NCBI GenBank assembly: GCA_937983015.1
Contig: CALKAK010000114.1
Span: 1-25,666 of the forward strand
Length of the DNA stretch: 25,666 bases
Direction: 5' to 3'
Source: an uncultured Bacillaceae bacterium
Lineage (GTDB): Bacteria; Bacillota; Bacilli; Bacillales; Caldibacillaceae
Below are positions 22,760-25,666 of the stretch, piece by piece. Within the stretch, counting starts at the first letter, position 1; every line of letters begins with the position of its first letter. Under the pieces are notes generated by a model, which had not been told where the DNA came from, made no database searches, and saw only the letters and a program-made list of their open reading frames with translations. The translations under genes and the position numbers were made by a program.

Positions 22760-23389
22760 ATGTACGTAATGAAGCAGTCCGGGTGGATTGAGGTCATCTG
22801 TGGTAGCATGTTCTCGGGAAAATCGGAAGAGTTGATTCGCCGTATCCGCAGGTGCAAATTCGCCAAGCAGAATGTGCTTGTTTTTAAACCGAAGCTCGAT
22901 GATCGCTACAGTAAAGAAGAAGTCGTCAGCCACAACGGATCCGCGGTCCTGGCCCAACCGATCGAACACCCGGAAGAAATCTACCGCTATATTTCGAAAG
23001 ATGTGGATGTGGTGGCGATCGATGAGGCCCAGTTCTTCGATGATTCGATCGTAGACGTTGCCCAGGATCTCGCCGATCAAGGTTATCGGGTCATTTTAGC
23101 GGGACTGGATCAAGATTTCCGTGGTGAACCCTTTGGACCGATGGCGACCCTTTTATGTATCGCTGAACAAGTTACGAAATTGCAGGCGGTCTGCACCGTA
23201 TGCGGTTCACCTGCAAGCCGGACCCAGCGGTTAATCGATGGAAATCCTGCGTCTTACAATGATCCGGTCATCATGGTTGGATCGAAAGAAAGCTATGAAC
23301 CCCGTTGCCGCCACCATCATATTGTAGAAAATGCACCGAAACGGAAATTGAATCGAGAAATACCCGTTGAAAAACCACGCCTTTTTTAA
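22760..23389 (+). CDS. tdk: Thymidine kinase
   Basis: This 209-residue type II (TK1-like) kinase phosphorylates thymidine and deoxyuridine in the salvage pathway. Walker A GSMFSGKSEEL lies at residues 15-25, followed by the general base region DEAQFFDD, GLDQDFRGEPFG, and the zinc lasso CTVCGSPASRTQRLIDG with CRHHH as the second ligand pair. It is slightly longer than B. subtilis Tdk at the C-terminus (extra KLNREIPVEKPRLF-like tail). ATG 22760 gives MYVMKQSGW, matching homologues; AAGGAG (22743-22748) is 11 bases away, rather far. No clear promoter is visible immediately upstream. Confidence 0.95.
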   Translation: MYVMKQSGWIEVICGSMFSGKSEELIRRIRRCKFAKQNVLVFKPKLDDRYSKEEVVSHNGSAVLAQPIEHPEEIYRYISKDVDVVAIDEAQFFDDSIVDVAQDLADQGYRVILAGLDQDFRGEPFGPMATLLCIAEQVTKLQAVCTVCGSPASRTQRLIDGNPASYNDPVIMVGSKESYEPRCRHHHIVENAPKRKLNREIPVEKPRLF

Positions 23390-23455
23390 AGATACCGGAA
23401 TGAACGGTGATTCTCTTATGATCATGCGGCACAATTTGTGTGCGAGGTGATATCG

Positions 23456-24526
23456 ATGTTTGAACGATTGCAAGCAGTGGAAGACCGCTATGAACAATTG
23501 AACGAACTGTTAAGCGATCCGGCTGTCATCAGTGATCCCGATCAGTTGCGTAAATATTCTAAAGAACAGTCCGATCTGCAGGAGACGGTCGAAACGTACC
23601 GACAATATAAAGCTGTAAAAGAAGACCTCGAGGTTGCCCGGATGATGCTGCAAGAGTCGGAAGATCAAGAAAGCCGGGAAATGATCAAACAAGAAGTACA
23701 TTCCCTTGAAAAAGAACTGGAAGAACTAAAACAACGCTTGAAGTTACTGCTTATCCCGAAAGATCCAAATGATGAAAAGAACGTGATCATGGAAATTCGT
23801 GGCGCCGCCGGTGGTGAGGAAGCTGCCCTCTTCGCCGGCGATTTATACCGGATGTACATCCGCTATGCAGAAAAGCAAGGCTGGAAGATCGATGTCATCG
23901 AATCCCATCCGACGGAACTCGGTGGTTATAAAGAGATTATTTTTATGATCAACGGGAAAGGTGCCTACTCGAAATTGAAGTTTGAAAACGGCGCCCACCG
24001 CGTACAACGGGTACCGACAACGGAATCTGGCGGCCGGATCCATACATCAACGGCCACGGTAGCCTGTCTTCCTGAAGCGGAAGAGGTAGAAGTGGAGATC
24101 AATGAAAACGATATTCGCGTGGATACTTTTGCATCTAGTGGTGCCGGTGGTCAGCACGTGAACACGACCATGTCCGCCGTTCGTCTCACCCATATTCCGA
24201 CCGGGATTGTCGTTACCTGTCAGGATGAACGTTCACAAATTAAAAACAAGGAAAAAGCGATGAAAGTCTTGCGCGCGCGCATCTATGATCTGTACCAACA
24301 GCAAGTACAAAAAGAATACGATGAAACCCGCAAGTCCGCGATCGGAACCGGAGACCGTTCGGAACGGATCCGGACTTACAACTTCCCGCAAAACCGGGTG
24401 ACCGATCACCGGATCGGTCTTACGCTGCAAAAGCTCGACCGTGTTCTCGATGGGGAACTCGACGAAATCATCGATGCCCTGATTATGGCCGAACAGTCGG
24501 AAAAGATCGGGCAGGTTGATGAATGA
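23456..24526 (+). CDS. prfA: Peptide chain release factor 1
   Basis: This 356-residue factor reads UAA and UAG stop codons and releases the peptide. The anticodon-like P-x-T motif is P187-T188-T189 (RVPTTESGGR) and the catalytic GGQ is G231-G232-Q233 in GAGGQHVNTT. It also has the domain 2 segment IRGAAGGEEAALF and the C-terminal RTYNFPQNRVTDHRIG. The length equals B. subtilis RF1. A GTG at 23438 is in frame, but GAGGTGA (23444-23450) serves ATG 23456. The GGQ glutamine is the target of PrmC, the next gene, so enzyme and substrate are co-expressed. Confidence 0.96.
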   Translation: MFERLQAVEDRYEQLNELLSDPAVISDPDQLRKYSKEQSDLQETVETYRQYKAVKEDLEVARMMLQESEDQESREMIKQEVHSLEKELEELKQRLKLLLIPKDPNDEKNVIMEIRGAAGGEEAALFAGDLYRMYIRYAEKQGWKIDVIESHPTELGGYKEIIFMINGKGAYSKLKFENGAHRVQRVPTTESGGRIHTSTATVACLPEAEEVEVEINENDIRVDTFASSGAGGQHVNTTMSAVRLTHIPTGIVVTCQDERSQIKNKEKAMKVLRARIYDLYQQQVQKEYDETRKSAIGTGDRSERIRTYNFPQNRVTDHRIGLTLQKLDRVLDGELDEIIDALIMAEQSEKIGQVDE

Positions 24527-24527
24527 A

Positions 24528-25388
24528 ATGAGGTACGTGTACGAAGCTCTCCAATGGGCTTCTTCTTTTTTACGAAAGAATCAGCGTGAAGAACACGCCT
24601 CCGAGCTGGCCTTGCGACACGTCCTCGGGGTGGACCGGACAGAGCTTTTGGCCCGGATGCGCGAACCATTGCGGGAAGAAGATTGGCAAAAGTTTTATGA
24701 AATCATCGTCGCCCACGGGCGAGGGGTTCCTCTCCAATACTTACTTGGTTTTGAGGAATTTTACGGGCGGCGCTTTATCGTCAATGAACATGTCTTGATC
24801 CCCCGCCCGGAAACGGAAGAGCTCGTCTATGGCATGTTGGCGCGAATGAAACGGGTGTTTTCGAATTCAAAAAGGGAATGGGCCCTATTGGATATCGGTA
24901 CCGGAAGCGGGGTGATCGCCATCACCATGAAACTCGAATGCCCCGAACTGAATGTGACGGCCTCTGACATTTCAGAAGAGGCTTTAAAAATCGCCCACGA
25001 AAACGCCCGGCGCCTCGGTGCGGAAATTACTTTCGTTCACGGCGATCTAATGGAGCCGTTTCTCAGAAATTCCCAGAAATTTGACATCATCATGTCCAAC
25101 CCACCGTACATCGGTACCCGGGAAAAGGATGAGCTTTCCACCGTCGTTAAAGATTATGAACCGGAGACGGCCCTATTTGCCGGAGAAGATGGTCTTGAAA
25201 TATATCGACGCCTGGCAGAACAATTACCGGCGGTTTTGAGGAAGCCGGGTCTCGTTGGCCTGGAGATCGGGGCGGAACAAGGTGATGCGGTGCGCGGGCT
25301 CCTTCAGGTGAGTTTTCCCGCTGCGAAAGTGGAAGTAGTTCGCGATATGAATGGTAAGGAACGGATGGTTTTTGTCGAACAGACGTGA
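24528..25388 (+). CDS. prmC: Release factor glutamine methyltransferase PrmC
   Basis: This 286-residue SAM-dependent enzyme N5-methylates the GGQ glutamine of release factors 1 and 2. An N-terminal helical domain (to about residue 80, including PLQYLLGFEEFYGR) precedes the Rossmann methyltransferase with LLDIGTGSGVIAI and the catalytic NPPY motif (SNPPYIG). LIPRPETEELV is the typical linker. ATG 24528 is one base after the prfA stop (TGAAATG), suggesting translational coupling, and MRYVYEALQWASS aligns with homologue starts. In-frame ATG 24519 and TTG 24516 overlapping prfA are alternatives with poor ribosome spacing. Confidence 0.94.
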   Translation: MRYVYEALQWASSFLRKNQREEHASELALRHVLGVDRTELLARMREPLREEDWQKFYEIIVAHGRGVPLQYLLGFEEFYGRRFIVNEHVLIPRPETEELVYGMLARMKRVFSNSKREWALLDIGTGSGVIAITMKLECPELNVTASDISEEALKIAHENARRLGAEITFVHGDLMEPFLRNSQKFDIIMSNPPYIGTREKDELSTVVKDYEPETALFAGEDGLEIYRRLAEQLPAVLRKPGLVGLEIGAEQGDAVRGLLQVSFPAAKVEVVRDMNGKERMVFVEQT

Positions 25389-25406
25389 GCAAGTTGGAAG
25401 GGATTG

Positions 25407-25554
25407 CGGAAAGGGTAAAATACCCGTGAAAAAAGTTCACGTTATCGCTAAAACTTAAATGCGTTCCCTCACAAAAATCGATCTCGTGAAACGTTTCCGC
25501 TAGTTGCGAAATGACGTACGGATGTCACGAATAAACCAGCGGGAAAAGGCGAAA
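25407..25554 (+). repeat. Periodic CGAAA array, copy 3
   Basis: Downstream of prmC, core pentamers begin at 25408 (GGAAA), 25427 (TGAAA), 25448 (CTAAA), about 25471 (ACAAA region), 25487 (TGAAA), 25507 (CGAAA), 25528 (CGAAT) and 25550 (CGAAA). Most steps are 19-22. The orientation is that of the other two copies. It ends directly before a terminator-like hairpin. Confidence 0.5.
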
Positions 25555-25560
25555 CTTAAA

Positions 25561-25589
25561 GAGGATTTCTAAGATCCCCTCCTTTTTTC
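25561..25589 (+). terminator. Probable terminator of the prfA-prmC unit
   Basis: GAGG (25561-25564) can pair with CCTC (25578-25581 region), with inner GGAT/ATCC pairing as an alternative, then CTTTTTTCT. The stem is imperfect but the T run is good. Confidence 0.45.
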
Positions 25590-25610
25590 TACCAGGTAAA
25601 TGAATTCAAC

Positions 25611-25635
25611 AAAAAAAACCCGGATCTTCCGGGGC
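25611..25635 (-). terminator. Terminator on the minus strand at the right edge
   Basis: CCCGG (25619-25623) pairs with CCGGG (25629-25633) around a 5-base loop. On the minus strand the stem is followed by eight T (A run 25611-25618). It lies just past the stop of the partial minus-strand frame. Confidence 0.7.
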
Positions 25636-25639
25636 TTTC

Positions 25640-25666
25640 TCAAAACAGGTCGAGGATTTTTTCCCA
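25640..25666 (-). CDS. C-terminal end of a minus-strand gene (partial)
   Basis: On the minus strand the edge reads WEKILDLF then TGA at 25642-25640, immediately ahead of a strong minus-strand terminator. That arrangement supports a convergent gene continuing beyond the window. Eight residues do not identify it. Confidence 0.4.
   Translation of the reverse strand, partial: WEKILDLF

Overview
The window is a chromosomal segment from a low-to-moderate GC, spore-forming member of the Bacillaceae. Gene content and order follow the Bacillus subtilis fadF-acdA-rpoE-pyrG-ywjG-spo0F-fbaA-ywjH-murA2-glpX-rho-rpmE-tdk-prfA-prmC block, and spo0F points to an endospore former. The genus is not determined; the presence of icmF and the Acd/TetR layout recall thermophilic Bacillaceae such as Geobacillus or Caldibacillus, but that is inference.

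Region 1 (1-10.9 kb) is an acyl-CoA catabolism island. It holds the membrane iron-sulfur oxidoreductase FadF, a thiolase, two acyl-CoA dehydrogenases, a TetR-type regulator and the fused isobutyryl-CoA mutase IcmF. A near-consensus FadR operator lies inside the fadF promoter. A catabolite-repression (cre) match and a separate TetR-like palindrome precede the thiolase. Together these suggest that fatty or branched acyl-CoA breakdown is induced by acyl-CoAs and shut down by good carbon sources.

Region 2 (10.9-16.4 kb) contains a short unlisted membrane protein, RNA polymerase delta (rpoE) with a very long acidic tail, CTP synthase (pyrG) behind a CTP-sensing attenuator, a convergent DUF2529 gene (ywjG), spo0F and fructose-bisphosphate aldolase.

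Region 3 (16.4-20.4 kb) contains a transaldolase-like fructose-6-phosphate aldolase preceded by a leader of about 425 nt, the second MurA (murA2) and class II fructose-1,6-bisphosphatase (glpX). Region 4 (20.4-25.7 kb) contains transcription terminator Rho behind a C-rich, G-poor leader, ribosomal protein L31, thymidine kinase, release factor 1 and its methyltransferase PrmC. The C-terminal end of a minus-strand gene is probably cut by the right edge.

The most unexpected structure is a degenerate intergenic array in which a CGAAA-like core recurs every 20-21 bp. It occurs at three places (about 5258-5445, 6630-6755 and 25407-25554), always downstream of a gene and always in the same orientation. 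I do not recognise it as a named element. No CRISPR array, prophage, insertion sequence, tRNA or rRNA was seen.
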